Shown one piece after another: positions 20,540 to 20,975 of a stretch of DNA of 20,975 nt. Within the stretch, counting starts at the first letter, position 1. Each line of letters starts with the position of its first letter. The notes beneath the pieces are model-generated. The model did no database searches. It saw only the letters and a program-made list of their open reading frames with translations, and was not told where the DNA came from. A program made the position numbers and the translations under genes. This stretch comes from PALSA-243 sp049522755 (GTDB lineage: Bacteria > Acidobacteriota > Terriglobia > Bryobacterales > Bryobacteraceae), in assembly GCA_049522755.1 (NCBI GenBank), contig JBEKNN010000163.1, forward strand, positions 1-20,975, given 5' to 3'.

Positions 20540-20975
20540 ATGCGGGCATCCTTCATCTGCACGGCGCTGCTCTTTTCCGTTCCCTGCGGCGCGTACGCGC
20601 AGACTCAGGCCGGGAAGCCGGCTTTCGATGTCGCGTCCATCAAGCCGATGGAAGAGCCTGTTGCCGGATTCGGAATGGGACCGGGCGCGGCCGCCGGCCG
20701 CCCCTTCATCCCCTCAGTTGCCAGCTTAATGGCGACGCTTGAGCTCCGGCCGGGAAATGTCGGCACGAGCCCAATTGGCATCACCGCCGCCAAAGTCATT
20801 CTCGAGGCCTATCGTCTGAAGCCCGAGCAAATATCCGGGGGACCGGATTGGCTCTATTTCGACCGCTTCCAATTGCAGGCCAAGGCTGAAGGCGCCGGTG
20901 AAGACCAACTCCGGCCGATGCTGCAGACGCTGCTCGCCGAACGGTTCCACCTCGTGACGCACCGCGAAAGCAGGC
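20540..20975 (+). CDS. TIGR03435-family exported protein, N-terminal part, cut by window edge
   Basis: ATG at 20540 (AAGGT about 5 nt upstream) opens a frame that is still open at the window end, giving 145 residues. A signal peptide (MRASFICTALLFSVPCGAYA, cleavage after AYA-Q) leads to PAFDVASIKPMEEP, the family-opening FxVASIKP motif. NVGTSPIGITAAKVILEAYR, then LKPEQISGGPDWLYFDRFQL and LRPMLQTLLAERFHLVTHRE follow: a helix, the Q-I-x-GGPxWL turn and the L-L-x-x-RFxLxxHxE motif of TIGR03435. It is the free-standing secreted form of the domain that is fused to M56 at 3270-4409. The function of the family is unknown. Confidence 0.88.
   Translation, partial: MRASFICTALLFSVPCGAYAQTQAGKPAFDVASIKPMEEPVAGFGMGPGAAAGRPFIPSVASLMATLELRPGNVGTSPIGITAAKVILEAYRLKPEQISGGPDWLYFDRFQLQAKAEGAGEDQLRPMLQTLLAERFHLVTHRESR

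Overview
The window looks like a piece of an Acidobacteriota chromosome, most likely a Solibacter/Bryobacterales-type soil bacterium. It carries two members of the TIGR03435 family, which is concentrated in that group: one fused to an M56 peptidase and one with a signal peptide. It also has a TPR plus PD40-propeller secreted protein, the C-terminus of an acidobacterial-style TonB-dependent receptor, a large M28 peptidase and a Tat-exported Mo hydroxylase, and it is GC-rich. No alignment could be run, so the taxonomic call is inference from family content.

Layout. (1) 1-4409 is a damaged minus-strand signalling region. An IS1182-like transposase at the left edge cuts into a response-regulator remnant. 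Then come REP-like hairpins, a decayed TPR/propeller gene, and an intact OmpR-type regulator coupled to a histidine kinase that has lost its N-terminus. The kinase abuts a 5'-truncated M56-TIGR03435 gene on the other strand. (2) 4410-5520 has no intact gene, but holds a frameshifted WYL-like small gene and a 17-bp perfect palindrome. (3) 5521-10835 is a tight six-gene plus-strand operon: [2Fe-2S] subunit, Tat-exported molybdopterin subunit (split by one frameshift), diheme cytochrome c, two DUF3147 membrane proteins and a DUF2252 protein. The first three genes make a coherent periplasmic oxidation chain from substrate through Mo and Fe-S to cytochrome c. The role of the last three is unknown. 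(4) 10911-11575 is a chain of three minus-strand gene fragments (TPP-enzyme C-terminus, CocE-type hydrolase N-terminus, alpha/beta-hydrolase C-terminus).

(5) 12172-16982 is the most novel part: a compact three-gene plus-strand cassette. Gene A is a 251-aa protein made of two diverged copies of one helical domain. Gene B is a 996-aa protein without a signal peptide, with a carboxypeptidase-regulatory-like domain, three diverged repeats marked by KSxPED, a polyproline linker and a separate C-terminal domain. Gene C is a 344-aa protein with a probable signal peptide. I do not recognise a named system. The architecture suggests a secreted or injected multidomain protein with an adaptor and a partner, which is a hypothesis only. 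The cassette lies between gene remnants of opposite orientation, and a TonB-receptor remnant abuts its right end. (6) 17000-20975 holds decayed fragments, a full-length M28 peptidase with a PA domain and a Gly-Arg repeat, a cupin pseudogene with nonsense and frameshift lesions, and the start of a secreted TIGR03435 protein running off the right edge.

A recurring feature is single-base indels that break otherwise good homology (near 502, 880, 5162, 6492, 11267, 17065, 20070 and 20273). Some genes are plainly dead (deletions, an in-frame stop). For others, notably the Mo subunit, an assembly or sequencing error is equally possible.
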